Shown here: one piece after another, positions 35,273-47,442 of the stretch
How positions within the stretch are numbered: position 1 is the first letter of the stretch
How the letters are laid out: every line of letters starts with the position of its first letter
Assembly: GCF_963169125.1 (NCBI RefSeq)
Contig: NC_084795.1
Coordinates: forward strand, 188,144,214-188,208,213
DNA: 64,000 nt
Source of the DNA: Humulus lupulus
Taxonomy: Eukaryota; Streptophyta; Magnoliopsida; Rosales; Cannabaceae
Direction: 5' to 3'
The notes under the pieces: model-generated
The model's input: only the letters and a program-made list of their open reading frames with translations
Database searches by the model: none
What the model was told of the DNA's origin: nothing
Position numbers and translations under genes: made by a program

Positions 35273-37528
35273 TGTAACGACCCCAAATTCGGTATTAAGG
35301 CTTAAGGCCTGGGATAGTGTGCCTGGAGGGCATAATGGAATTATGTGTGTGTCTTTAATGAGTTTTATGCATGATCATGATTTAATGCACGTTATATGAT
35401 TATGTGATTAATTGTGATGCATGACTATGTGAATTAGTATGCATGTAGACCTGATTGAGCATATTTGTAATTTGGCCATGTTGGGCATGACTATGTTGAT
35501 ACCTGTGATCTATGACTCGAGATGATCCTAGAATGAGCGGGCTAGCGGAAAGTCAAAGCGGGAACCTGTACCAGGCTTGGGTTAAGCCTGGGGAGTTTAA
35601 TTGAGAATTTGGGAATATATTTGATGATTAATCAGGTATTGGGTAGCGAGCGGGAATTATTAGGAACACTTGAGGAATTAGTGGGAATTTGGGTAATATG
35701 ACTAAAATGCCCCTTTATGGACATAAAGGTTTAGAATTAGTAAGGGAGGGCATTTTGGTCATTAGGCTTGTAAGAAATAAAATAAAGAAGGTCTTTATAC
35801 TTAGTGGGTTTTGTAGAGAAAAGCATAGGCTGAAAAGAAAGAAAGAAGGAAGAGAAAGAAGAGAGGGAAAACTGAAGGGTTTGGCTTTGAAGATTCGGTT
35901 TGTGGCTCTCCCAACCATTTCCCTTGATTTTTCTTGAGGTTAAGCTCAGTGGAAAGCTAGGGTTAGCTGAGCATCAAGGATCCTAAGCTAGGCTTGAGGA
36001 TTGGCAACGGATTAGCAAGATCACATCAGAGATTTGAGGTAAGTTCTTGAGGTTTTCGGTTTTAGGGTTTTGTTGGTTTTGAGCTGTGTTTTTGAGTTAA
36101 ATGGATGGGGTTTTTGGGGAAAACAGGTCAAGGTTGTGAAGGTGCAAGCCAAGGAGGTCTAGGGTTCAGTTCAAGGTTGAAATTCCACCCACGGTATGAT
36201 TTCTAAGACCCTATCCTTGTTGTTTGAGTGTTTTTCTGGTTTTTGGGTTCATTGGGTTAGATTTTGAATTGTGGGTTGCTTGAGCTTGGGATTGAGTTCA
36301 TGGGGTGCTTGGGATGAGTGTGTGGTGTGTATGAGTTTGTTTTTGGGCTTGAGAAATAGTTGGACAAGTTTGGGGTTGAAATGGGGGAACAAAATCGCAA
36401 GATGCGATTTTTGGTTTTGGCCTGCTGCAACTAGCGCTACAGCGCTAGTCAGGGGGCGCTGTAGTGCTAGCCCCTGCCTGGTGAGGGTGGTTCTGCTTGT
36501 AGCGCTACAGCGCCCTCTTTTGAGCGCTGTAGCACTGCACTGTTCATAGAGGGGATTTTTGGGCTTTTGTGAAGGGATTTTGACCTAGGGTTCGGGGCTC
36601 GATTCCGCCACTTTGTTTTGGGGATCTAGGACTTCCCGGGGGCTCGGGATTAGTCCCGAGGCTAGGTTTTGGACTTAAGGATTGGTGATGACTTTGACTT
36701 GTGGATTTTGCTTAGGTAAGCGCTAGGGCTCGGGTAAGATCGTGCTCAAGGAGTCAGGTTGATCAAGGCTACTGAATCTAAAGGTAAGAAAACCGTAACA
36801 CCCCAGAATAGGGCATGGGCCCACTGTGTGATTGCAGGGCATGGCCCTAGATTGTATTGTGTGCAAATGTGTAATCTTAGATGAACTATTGTATGTTTGA
36901 ATGGTTATTTCTGAATGTATTTTATGTGTGATTGTAATGGAATGAACGGCTAGGGTCGAGAGCGGCGTAGGCCGGGTACGGCAGTGGGGCCGGAAGAAAC
37001 GCTCAGCACATGGCATGCTATAGCCAGGGTAGGACCCAAGGGATACATGAGTTATCCTACGGTGATGACCGAGACCCCAAGCTTTGGTAAGGCCTCTGGG
37101 GCGGCATGGCCGTGCTTGTTTAAATTGATGATTTTCTTATTTATCAGTGAATTATGCCAGTGATATTATTTGCATATGTTATGTGCTATTTGGGTTTTCT
37201 TGCTGGGCTTCGGCTCACGGGTGCTCCGTGTGGCAGGTAAAAGCAAGGAGTCAGTCAACCAGCCATGAGTATGGAGAGCGTGGGAGCGGCGCGTACATGT
37301 TCGGCCTGCCCGACTGCTTTGGTTGGGGGCATTTTGTAAACCTTATTTTGGGATCCCAGATGTTTTATACTTAACGCTTTTAATGAAGTTAAACATTTTT
37401 AAAAGAGTACAGCCTTAAACTCTGGTTTAATCACACTTTTGGTTTTAGAAACCACTTTGAGTCAATTAAATGCACAATTTCTGTTTTAAACTCACTTAGT
37501 AACGGCTCTAAGGTAGTAGGCCGTTACA
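35273..37528 (+). mobile_element. Tekay-1-family solo LTR (2256 bp), TSD CATGA
   Basis: It opens TGTAACGACC and closes CCGTTACA, with exact CATGA duplications at 35268-35272 and 37529-37533. It is the reverse orientation of the Tekay-1 LTRs and shares their palindrome cluster. It retains a segment near 36050-36145 of which each Tekay-1 LTR has lost a different part. Confidence 0.93.
36432..36536. repeat. Palindrome cluster in the solo LTR
   Basis: Four AGCGCTACAGCGC-type units in alternating orientation, as in the Tekay-1 LTRs, with decay of some CG sites (for example GTAGTGCTAG). Confidence 0.88.
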
Positions 37529-38861
37529 CATGAGATAGATACAGAGATAAGAATAATAGAAGAGAAAATTTGAAGCTTAGAAAAGGGCTTATGCAGTAGG
37601 GAGAATCTAAAACCTAATAGATCTTCTGATCTTCTCAGAAACTTGTGATTAAACTTATGTTTTCAACTCTCTCTTAGCATTCCTTTTATAGACTCAATTA
37701 GGTCATTCATTTAATTAAAAAAATCAATAAAATTATAGCCAATTAACAGCCCTAGGTTGAAATTATCATGGGATTTAGGCCCGTGAAATTTCTCATTTGA
37801 TTATAAGCTTGTTGGACTTAAAATCAAGGCCTATATTATTTTCTATTGATTTAATTATTCAAATCCTTTATCAAATTAATTATTTATAATTTTAAACTTA
37901 TTTATTAATTTAGATACCAATTTATCTTAATTAATAAATCTGCCATAATTTCTCTTTTCTTCTCTAAATTACATAACTCTGTGAAACTCTCCAAAATTGA
38001 CCTGGTCAACTTTGATAATTAAATCAATTAATTGAGACTATCTAGATGATTTTATTAAAGGTACAGTGGGGACCATGAGCCTATGAAATCAAGCTCCAAT
38101 AAGTTATCATAAATCTAACAAACAAACTTACTAACTTATTAATTCCTCGTGACTCCACTAAAGACTCGGAATTGCACTCTTGAATTCATAGAACGCTCTA
38201 TAAGCAATGTAGATACATTATTAATTATCCATTATTATAACCATAATTGTCACTCAATCCTTTATAGACAGTCTACAATGAGATGAGACTAAAATACCGT
38301 CTTACCCCTCATTGTATTTTATCCTTAAAAGACTTAGTTCCTTGTAAATGATATTTCAGTAAACTAATATTAATTACTGAAATGAGATCTCTATCATTTA
38401 GCACCTTGAACCAAATTAAAAGGAAACCATCGTTTCACTTCTTCATCAGAAGCTATTGATGTTCATATCTATGACTAACACTCCCACTCAATTATACTAC
38501 CAAGTTCCCAAGATGTAAGTATGGGCTAGTTCGTAGGGTAAGCTGGTAACGAACAAGTCAAAAAACTCAAATAATATAACCAGTTAGAATACAAACCACT
38601 CAGAATTGAGATTGAATTGACCTATGGTCAACTATATGATATGACTAGAATAGATAATAACAATATGTTTACTTATCCTATCAACTGTCAATATCGTTCC
38701 AGTTCGATGTAACAAATAAATCCGATCTTATCTACTTTGCAAATGTTCTGAAAAGAACATAACACTACAATGTGTAAGTAGATCATATTGTAGATTGGCA
38801 AGTCAGTGTAAATCTTGTGCACTTACTAATCTTAGGACTAACTTATTTTGAACATATAATC

Positions 38862-39450
38862 TGTTGACCCAAGATTTGGCCAACTGACACGGAGTCAAAA
38901 TGTGATTGATATGAATGAATGTATAGAGAAGAACGTATGGCAAAAACAGTAAATCACACAAGAATTTTTATAGTAGTTCGGCCCCAGGATCTGGTAATGA
39001 CCTACGTCCACTTAGACTGATATTGATATAAGAATCAGAAGAGTGATCAAAGAACTACGGTTCAATGAGTTTCACTAACCTCTGAAGAACAATACAAGTT
39101 TACTAGGAGAATTACTATAGTTTCGAATGATTCAAAAGCCAAAAGTCCCTCCCTTGAGCTTTCTCTTGCTATTTATAGGCTCAAGGGGGGTTACAAAAGA
39201 TTGTTACAGATATTCTCCCCTGAATAATCGGGTACTCAGGAGATTGAGTGAGATAAATTCGGGATTACAAAGATCTTCCCATAAATGTTGCCTTGTACAC
39301 AGAACCATCGACCAGACTGGTCGCGGGTAAGACGGGCTTACCCTGCTTCTACTGTGTCCTCTGGTCAATACTCTAGCAGACGCTTCCAGGTGTCAGCCAC
39401 GTGTCCAGGGATTACTTGCCACGTCATCAATGCTAATTTATTGGATAACA
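38862..39450 (-). repeat. Tat-2 3' LTR (left, 589 bp)
   Basis: Paired with 50254-50842. A minus-strand TATA box (TATAAATA) lies at 39170-39177, at the same offset (308 bases from the LTR edge) as in the right LTR. Confidence 0.97.
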
Positions 39451-39464
39451 TTTGCCCCCCAAAG
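39451..39464 (-). other. Tat-2 polypurine tract
   Basis: The minus strand reads CTTTGGGGGGCAAA directly before TGTTATCC of the 3' LTR. It is nearly the same as the Tat-1 tract. Confidence 0.88.
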
Positions 39465-39685
39465 TTTATTTACTACGAACAGTAAATAAACTTTTGAACG
39501 AACGACTCTTCGGTAACCCCACCTGACGTGTCAGAACCCTTCGTGTGTTCTTGAAAAAAGAAACCCACTTCTGTCTAATCATGCCTTTTCAGTTCCCTAG
39601 AAATGATTTCGACGGCCATCCCGTTTCCCCATACTCTGAAAAAGGAAAACTAATGATTACACTTTTTTAATATCAAAGACAAACT

Positions 39686-39692
39686 TATATAA
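39686..39692 (+). promoter_or_regulatory. TATA box of the Tat-2 antisense gene
   Basis: TATATAA within ACTTATATAAGACC. A consensus donor (CTTGGTAAGT) follows about 175 bases on, defining a short noncoding first exon. The arrangement matches Tat-1. Confidence 0.55.
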
Positions 39693-41377
39693 GACCGTCG
39701 AAGCCTCCATTTTCTTTTTACGCATGCCATTGTCTTTGCAGAAAACCCTAAAAACCAGAGCTTTAAACTTCTCCGGAGACCATTTTCCTGCACTTCCAAG
39801 ACTCAGACCGTGAGCTTCTTTATCTCCGAAGACCTTTCTTCCACCTCCACGATCACTCTTCTTGGTAAGTTTTCGAAACCCCATGCTTCTCATTTCTCGT
39901 GGTGCATGCTTCTGATGGTGGACTGTTTAAGTTTTTCTGTTTCTGGTTTAAGGTGCTTGTAGACAGAATGTTTTTGTAGGTAAAGTAGAGTTACGAGTTA
40001 GTTTAAAATCCAGGATCATGCTTTTTAGGACGTAAAATCGAAGTAAAATTTCGATCTTTAAGCCAGTTGAAAAATAAATTTTTCCCGCCCTAAGGGGAGT
40101 TTAAAAAGCTTTTCCAGAAAAAATTTTTACTTTCACCCTTTGATCCGTTTTTCAAACTGTTCGTGTAGAAAGATTTAGCTTTTTGTTAGAATGCTGTTGT
40201 ATAAAAGCCTAACTTTTATACTCGACCAACGTTATTCTAAAAAGCCTTTTAAAGTTCTATATCCTCACCTCCCCATTCTTCTGTTTGCAGACTTTAATGC
40301 CAAATTTGTGGGGAGGTGAAAGACCCATCGACGACGACCTTCTCGCCCAGCTACTCGAGGGAGAAGAACAACCAGCTGACCGTGTCCACGAGATTCCTTT
40401 CTCGCGATCCTCTTCCAGACCCCATCCTTCCTCTCCAATGGCCCGCTCCAAGTCTACTGGCAAGAAAAGACCTGAGTCCGAAAGCAACCCAAATTCTCCT
40501 ACCCAGCCTGATTCGCAGGCTAGGGTTCCCTCGACCAGTGGTCGAGAAAATCTCGTTCCTGACCCTAATATCCAAACTAGGGCCCGCCCTCGCCATCGGA
40601 ATCCACCTGATGTCGAGTGGTATACTTCCCCAGCCAGTCTAGTGACCCCTCGAATGGTTGCTAACTGCTTCAGAAAATTCCCCCTCACGGGGGTTACTAT
40701 TATACGTCATACCGCAGACCAGAGGGCTAACCTCCCAGGAGGTGCGAACAGCGCCTGGTCCCGGTATCACATTGAGGCAGGAGCTTACCTCCCTCTTCAT
40801 CCTTTTTTTGTGGGGGTGGCCAATTATTTTGGTGTCACCCCCTTCTAAATAACTCCAAATGGATATAGGATGCTGGCCGCACTCTATATCTTGTATAAAC
40901 TTAACAAATGGCCAGAACCTTCGCCCCACGAGGTCAACTATCTTTTTGACCTTAAATCTAATCCACAGCACAACAGGACGGGCTTCTTCCATTTCTACCA
41001 CCAGGAGACCGGCCGGACGTTCTTGAGTGGCACTACCCATATATCAAACATGGGGCACTACAATAAGGAGTATTTCCTTACTCCAGACATAACCAGCAAC
41101 AATTTGGCCTTAGTACGAGGAGGTAAGAGCTTGTCTTTGACTGGTCGATACTTTAACCTAAGGTGTCTCCTTTCATTTTTCTCAAACTGTAATCTGTTTT
41201 TTCAGGCCCTTGGTTACGACCCTGATAACTAAAACAAACTTGAGGCTGTCTGGCCTCTTGGCTCCTCGCCATGAAAATAGAGGGTCCGTGGTGGACGAAG
41301 CCACTGCCGAGGGGGTTCTCGAGCAGTAATGTGACAGTCAAAATCCCGTGATCCATAAGGGGAAAGACCGGGTAAGC

Positions 41378-41701
41378 TGTGCAATCCCACACCGCCTGGG
41401 GAAGGTCAAGTGTAATGATTCTAAGACTGTGTAGGTATGGGACTACACAGTTGAAGAGGGCTTAAATGGATTGATGGGTACTACCTATATCAGGAAGGTG
41501 CATCTTCTTTTCGGTAGCCCATCACTTGAGAACTCCATGGTTAAGCGTGCTTGGCTTGGAGTAATCTAGGGATGGGTGACCTCCTGGGAAGTTTTCCCAG
41601 GAAGTGTGTGAGTGAGGACAAAGCACACTGGAAAGACTTATCTTGGTTTGTAGGGCCAGTCGTCATTCCAGAAAGCAGCCATAGTGATGTGGGGCGTCAC
41701 A
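41378..41701 (+). mobile_element. Cassandra-type solo LTR (TRIM, ~324 bp)
   Basis: It opens TGTGCAATCCCACACCGCC and closes GGGCGTCACA, and contains a 5S rRNA-like block. That combination defines Cassandra, a terminal-repeat retrotransposon in miniature that is widespread in plants and encodes no protein. Only one LTR is seen. GTAA occurs on both sides, offset by one or two bases, so the target duplication is unclear. It lies inside exon 2 of the Tat-2 antisense gene and is the innermost insertion of the nest. Confidence 0.85.
41468..41600 (+). other. 5S rRNA-like domain of the Cassandra LTR
   Basis: Recognisable 5S features: ACTCC-TGGTTAAGCGTGCTTGG at 41531-41554 (internal box A region) and GGGATGGGTGACCTCCTGGG at 41569-41588 (box C region). 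The 5' part (GGATTGATGGGTACTACC) is more divergent. Cassandra is known to carry the 5S internal pol III promoter. It is not a 5S gene. Confidence 0.85.
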
Positions 41702-42265
41702 AGTAACCTCCTGTGCCTCCTCCCCGGAGGAGGCCAACGGGGGTTACAATCAGGGAACCCACGGGTAGCCCTTCCGCAGAAAAACCTTCTGCTCCCCAAG
41801 GCAAGGGGAAAGAAAAGGCCAAAGAGCCTATTGTTGACTTGGGAGAATCTTCTGACGATAATGGTAAAGTTATTTCGCTTTTAAATGGTTTGCCAATTCC
41901 CTGTCACTTGTTTGACGGGGATGGTAACTTTACATATGCTCCAAATCTAGGGCCAGACTTCTTCATGCCAGATAATGAGTATATGACTAATAGAGTCAAT
42001 AGTGTAGCGACCAGTAGTTGTAGCTTGGGTATTTACTTTGTTACCTCCTTTCAGTTGTATAACATACTTTCACCTGCCTCCTTTCTTATTAACTTGATGT
42101 GTTTACCTACATGCAGATATGTCTACTCCCAACATCTTCGACATGTACCAGGCTGAGGATGAAGAGGAGGTTCCTCAACTCCAATGGAAGCCTAAGAAGA
42201 GAACTGGTGAATCCAGCCGAGGCCCTCCAGCCAAGAAGGGTCAAACAGAAGACCTTCCCCAGGAC

Positions 42266-42328
42266 GCGCCAACTGGGCAAAGTCCCGCGCCAACTGGGCA
42301 AAGTCCCGCGCCAACAGGGCAAACTTCT
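42266..42328 (+). repeat. 21-bp tandem repeat encoding APTGQSP
   Basis: Three in-frame copies at 42266, 42287 and 42308; the third is diverged. The Pro/Gln-rich linker of the antisense protein is expanded here. Confidence 0.9.
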
Positions 42329-43271
42329 ACCCCTCCTCCAGTTCTTTCCGAGCAGCAGACTACCCCTGCCCCGTCGAATCCTCCAGCCGCGCCTGCCAGA
42401 GAGCAGCTTACTCGTGAAGAAGCTCTTGGGGCCAGACTCATGAGCCATGCCATTCGATCTGCCAGGGATCGTCTCGATCGCATCGGCAAAGGCGACCGTG
42501 TTAGAGCTGCAATGGTCGAAGCTGAAGACATGCCAGTCGACCAGATCCTGAACAGGGCTCTGAACGAAATCTCCAGCGTAAGTACTTCTTTGTATTTCAA
42601 GCTTTAGTCTTTTAGTCCTCATGATAAGTTCTAACTCCTTTTTGCTTTATTTACAGGCCTTGCTGTCTGCCACTACTGCTCGTACCCGAGCCCAGGCTTA
42701 CCTCGAGCAGGCTAAGGCAAAGGCCATTGAGAGGTATCAGGTGAAGGCGGCCAAGGAGCTTTCGGCTGCTGAGGCTAGGCATGCCAAGGAGTTGGAGGCA
42801 ATGGTCCGAGAGAGGGATGCGGCGATGACTAAGCAGTCAGAGGCTGAAGCTGCGAAGAATGCAGCAGTCAAGTTGAGGCAGGAGTATCGAGATTTCAACC
42901 AAGCCCATCTTCGCGAAATCAAGCATTTGGGAGAGGTACTCAAGTCTAAGGATAAGGCTATTGTCACTCTCGGGGGCAAGGTGAAGCAGTTGGAGCTTGA
43001 CAACTCCAAGAATCTGGAAAAGTACAAGAGGACGACACTCTGATGTTTCTACAATTTCTGGAAACATAATCAGGGTGCTGACTTTAGTTACCTTTCAGAG
43101 GAAGTCAGAACTGCTGAGTTGGCTCGATGCGCTGCCCAACTGGCCGAAGAGGAGGCGAGAGCTGCAACCCCTGCCTTTCCAAGCGTCGCTGGTGTGGAAG
43201 AAGAAGAAGTCGTTGAGGACGCGACCAACCAGGATGCTGCCCAGGACCCTCCGGCCCCGAATGCCTCTTAG

Positions 43272-43975
43272 AATTTTCTCTTATATTTTTTCTTTCTTTT
43301 TGGATATACGACCCACGGGTCGTGATGTAAAGACAATAGTTTCTTTTTTAAACTTTGCTGCACGGGCAGTAAATCTTTTTTCTTTTACTTGAACAGTTAC
43401 ATCCAAGCAGCGATGCTTGCGGTGTAAAAGCTTAAATCTTGATGCTATAACATCTTTACTTATTATAACATTTGTCCGAATGACCGAACTTAGCATAGTA
43501 CTTTGGTATGATTTAACAAAACCTAAATTTTGAAAAATACTCTAAGTACTGTAGCATGCTTTCACTCATTTTGTTCATGTGTTTACATACCTTGAGAGTA
43601 TGCTTTGCTATCGATGTGCCTTATATGCCCCCCAAGTGATCGAGGAGCTTTTAGGTCCTTGGTCACTTGCCTTGACCATGGCCTGTTCGAACATTCCTGT
43701 TTGTGTAAAAAATGATACTTGTAATATAGCAAAACAACACACGTAGTGAACAAATACTTGCAAATGTAAATTCACAAAGGTTGGCAAGAATGACTGGCTG
43801 TGCACAGTCCCTTATAATCTCGTATTAAAAATGGACTAAACATGTCTTTACGAGTGATTCTATAATAGAACCTTACATATACGAGCAGTTAGCCATACAG
43901 CGTGGCTAACCCTCTTTGCAAAACTCGTAAAAAATTGAAAATCTTTACACAAGCCAGTCCTTTAAAAAGGATTTT
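43272..43975 (-). other. Tat-2 noncoding region between antisense gene and pol
   Basis: About 700 bases between two convergent genes. I see no tandem repeat like those of Tat-1 and Tat-3, and no gene. Confidence 0.65.
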
Positions 43976-46900
43976 TTATTGATAATACTTGCGCAGGTGT
44001 TCTCCATTCTAGTAACGTGGAACGAGATCTCCGTTTAAGCGTGCAAGTTTGTATGTGCCTGGGTGAAGGACTTCTTCAATCTGGTAAGGTCCTTCCCAAT
44101 TAGGTCCGAGCACTCCAGCAGTGGGGTCGCGGGTATTTAAGAAAACTCGTCGTAGCACTAAGTCACCGACATTGAATTTTCTTTCTTTAACTTTGGAGTT
44201 AAAGTACCGGGTGACTTTTTGCTGGTAAGCAGCAACTCGGAGTTGAGATTTCTCTCGCATCTCGTCGATTGTGTCTAGGGAGTCCATCAGTAGCTGGTTG
44301 TTCTGATCCTGGTCGTAAGTTAAGCGCCGATGTGAGGGGGGATCTAACTCGACAGGCAACATAGCCTCATATCCATAGGCCAAGGAAAATGGGGTATGGC
44401 CTGTTGCTGTTCGGTGGGACGTTCTATACGACCATAGGACTTCAGGAAGCTGCTCTGGCCACGCTCCTTTAGCTTCTTCAAGTCTTTTTTTCAGGGTGTC
44501 TTTAAGAGTTTTGTTCACGGCTTCTACTTGCCCATTCGCTTGGGGGTGTGCGACTAAAGAAAAGCTTTTAATAACTCCATGCCTTTTGCAGAAATCGGTG
44601 AATAAGTCGCTGTCAAACTGGGTCCCGTTGTCTGAAACTATCTTCCTGGGCAGACCATACCAGCATACAATGTTCTTGATGACGAAGTCAAGAACTTTCT
44701 TGGTCATGATGGTTGCGAGTGGTTCGGCTTCGGCCCATTTGGTGAAGTAATCAACTGCCACAACTGCGTACTTTACTCCGCCTTTCCCTGTAGGCAGGGA
44801 TCCAATCAAATCTATCCCCCATACTGCGAAAGGCCACGGGCTCTGCATCTGTTTTAGTTCATTTGGAGCTGCTCGTGGAATCTTGGAGAACCTTTGACAT
44901 TTGTCGCATCTTCGTACATACTCCATCGAATCCTCGTTCATTGTTGGCCAGAAGTAGCCTTGCCTTTGAATCTTTTTCGCCAAACTTTCCCCCCAAGCGT
45001 GATCCCCGCAGAAGCCTTCATGCACCTCCTTCATGAGTTCCTTAGTTTTTTCTGGTGTAACGCACCTGAGTAGTGGCATTGAATATCCTCTTCGGTACAT
45101 AACACCATCGACCAGTATGTACCTAGCGGCTCGCCTTTGCAGAGTTCTGGCTTTGTTTCTATCTGCTGGCAGTGTACCATTCGTCAGATACTCCAAGTAA
45201 GGCGCCATCCATGTATCTTCTAGACGAATCTCCATATTGGCTTCGGCCGCTTCTATGCTCGGCTTATTCAGTATTTCTACTGGAACTATGTTCAAGGTGT
45301 CTGCATCTTTTGCGCTCGCGAGTTTAGCCAGGGCGCCTGCATTCGAATTCTGGTCTCGCGGAATTTGCTGGAGGGTGTACTTTGTAAACTGGGCTAGCAA
45401 ATCCTTTGTTTTATTCAGGTAGGCCATCATCTTTAAGCCTCGTACTTGATATTCTCCCAGGACTTGATTCACGACTAGCTGTGAGTCACTGTAAATATTA
45501 AGCGTCTTTATGCTCATATCTTTGGCCATTCTTAATCCAGCGAGGAGTGCTTCGTATTCCGCTTCATTATTTGATGCGGCGAAGTCGAACCTGATTGCGC
45601 AGTGAAATCGATGCCCTTCCGGCGTTATCAATATCACTCCCGCTCCAGCGTGGGATTCGTTGGATGAACCATCCGTGAATAGCTTCCACGAAGGAGTTTT
45701 GTCTTGAAGCATGGGCGCTTCAGGCTGTTCGCACTGCTCACTGTGTGGGAGTTCGGTGAACTCCGCAACAAGATTGGCCAAGACTTGTCCCTTTATTGCT
45801 GCTCGCGATGAATAAGTTATATCGAACTGCCCTAGTTTGACTGCCCATTTTAACAATCGCCCAGCCGCCTCAGGTTTTTGGAGGAGTTGCCGAAGGGGCT
45901 GGTTGGTTAGAACTGTGATAGGATGGGCTTGGAAGTAAGGACGCAACTTCCTGGAGGCTAGTATTAAGCAATATGCTAACCTTTCGATTGGCGGATATCT
46001 TAATTCTGCACCGATTAGCCTCTTGCTGACATAGTAGACTGCTTTCTGTACGCCTTCTTCTTCCCGTACAAGTACCGCACTAGCAGCAACTTCAGTAATC
46101 GCCAGATAAATAAACAAAGTTTCTCCTTCGATCAGTTTTGACAAGATGGGAGGTTGCGCCATATGAGCTTTCAAGGCCTGGAATGCTTGCTCGCAGTCTC
46201 CCGTCCATTCAAACTTCTTATTGCCCCTGAGTAGATTGAAGAAAGGGACACATTTGTCAGTTGATTTCGAGATGAATCTACTCACGGCAGCGATCCTTCC
46301 GGTCAAACTTTGTACATCCTTGATCTTCTCCGGAGACTTCATGTCGATCAGGGCTTTTATCTTGTCAGGGTTGACCTCGATTCCCCTTGAATTTACTATA
46401 AACCCCAAAATCATCCCTGATCCGACTCCAAAGGAACATTTGAGGGGATTCAACTTCATCTGGTACTTGTTTAACACATCAAAGCACTCTTGTAGATCCC
46501 TCACATGTCCTTCTGCCTTTTTAGACTTTACTAGCATGTCATCCACATATACCTCCATGTTTGCACCAATCAGCTCCTTAAACATGTGGTTGACTAGCCG
46601 TTGGTAAGTCGCACCTGGGTTTTTAAGTCCGAAGGGCATGACTTTGTAACAGTATAAGCCCGTATCGGTCCGAAAGTTGGTGTGATCCTCGTCAGGGGGA
46701 TGCATGCTAATCTGGTTGTAGCCCGAATATGCATCCATGAACAACTAGGGGGATGCATGCTAATCTGCAGTCGCATCGACCAGCTGGTCGATTCTTGGGA
46801 GTGGGAAGCAGTCTTTTGGGCAAGCTTTATTGAGGTCTGTAAAATCCACACAGGTCCGCCACTTGCCATTAGGCTTGGGGACCAGCACTGGATTTTAGAC

Positions 46901-47290
46901 CCACGATGGATAAAACGCCACCCTGATAAACCCATTCTCCTTAAGTCTTTCGACTTCTTCTTTCAAGGCTCTTGATCTATCTTTATCGAGCAGCCTTCTT
47001 TTTTGTTGCACGGGTGGAAAAGTTTTATCTATGTTCAAGACATGGCTGATTACTGCAGGATCTATCCCCACCATGTCTTTATGCGACCAGGCGAAAACTT
47101 CCTGGTTCCTTCGCAATAATTCCACCAGTGCATGCTTCGTGGTAGGTTCTAAGTTTTTCCCAACCTTCACGACTCTGGTCAGGTCTTCTTTGTCAAGTTG
47201 GACCTCCTCCAGGTCCTCGACGGGTCCAACATTCTCTTCAAAATCCCCAAAGCGAGGATCCAAATCTCCATCCTCACTTTGGGCAACACC
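43976..47290 (-). pseudogene. pol: Tat-2 pol: RT, two RNase H, integrase
   Basis: The frame starts after a stop at 47291 and runs to TAA at 43976-43978, with stops at 46895, two inside a short duplicated insert (about 46745-46767) and TAG at 44009. From the Met at 46744, YVDD is at residues 66-69. The first RNase H-like domain is followed by the archaeal-type one (FTDGSSNE, NNEAEYEAL, YSDSQLV), whose fourth acidic residue has become Gly (SNAGALAKL; Tat-1 has Asp). The integrase is well kept: zinc H/C pairs (HEGFCGDHAWG, CDKCQRF), catalytic Asp in GIDLIG and VSDNG, and Glu in NGQVEAVNK. The last TAG removes only ten residues. Confidence 0.94.
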
Positions 47291-47442
47291 CTATTTGGTG
47301 ACTTCACCACCTGATTGGGCTTGTGTATCTACTGCCATCTGTAATCGGTCTGGGGTGGTGCTCCTCGATGTTCCACTTTTCGCCTTTGTGATCGAGGTGT
47401 TGTAGCACTCCCTGGCTTCCCTTTGGTTTCCTAAAACGCGTC

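Larger units (their letters stand above)
39715..43271 (+). pseudogene. Tat-2 antisense extra gene, six apparent exons, Cassandra inserted
   Basis: Apparent exons: about 39715-39864 (noncoding), 40291-41122, 41206-41863, 42117-42577, 42657 to about 43030, and 43099-43271. GT/AG borders are visible at introns 39865-40290, 41123-41205 (83 bp), 41864-42116 and 42578-42656 (79 bp). The start is probably the Met at 40297 (MPNLWGGERP), seven bases into exon 1. Exon 1 holds the 'putative gypsy type transposon'-like domain (GAYLPLHPFF, YRMLAALYIL, HEVNYLFDLK) with a TAA at 40846. Exon 3 is a Pro/Gln-rich linker with 21-bp repeats. Exon 4 is strongly coiled coil (AKAKAIERYQVKAAKEL). The last exon is acidic and ends TAG at 43269. 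Exon 2 is split by a Cassandra LTR. Function unknown. Confidence 0.78.

Noticed and set aside
40257..41040. Minus-strand genes opposite the Tat-2 antisense exon 1
   Set aside because: The plus-strand frame has the conserved domain, splice sites and a counterpart in Tat-1; the minus frames have none.
41468..41600. Functional 5S rRNA gene
   Set aside because: Only the core is 5S-like, the 5' and 3' arms are diverged, and the block sits in an LTR with TG...CA ends, as in Cassandra.
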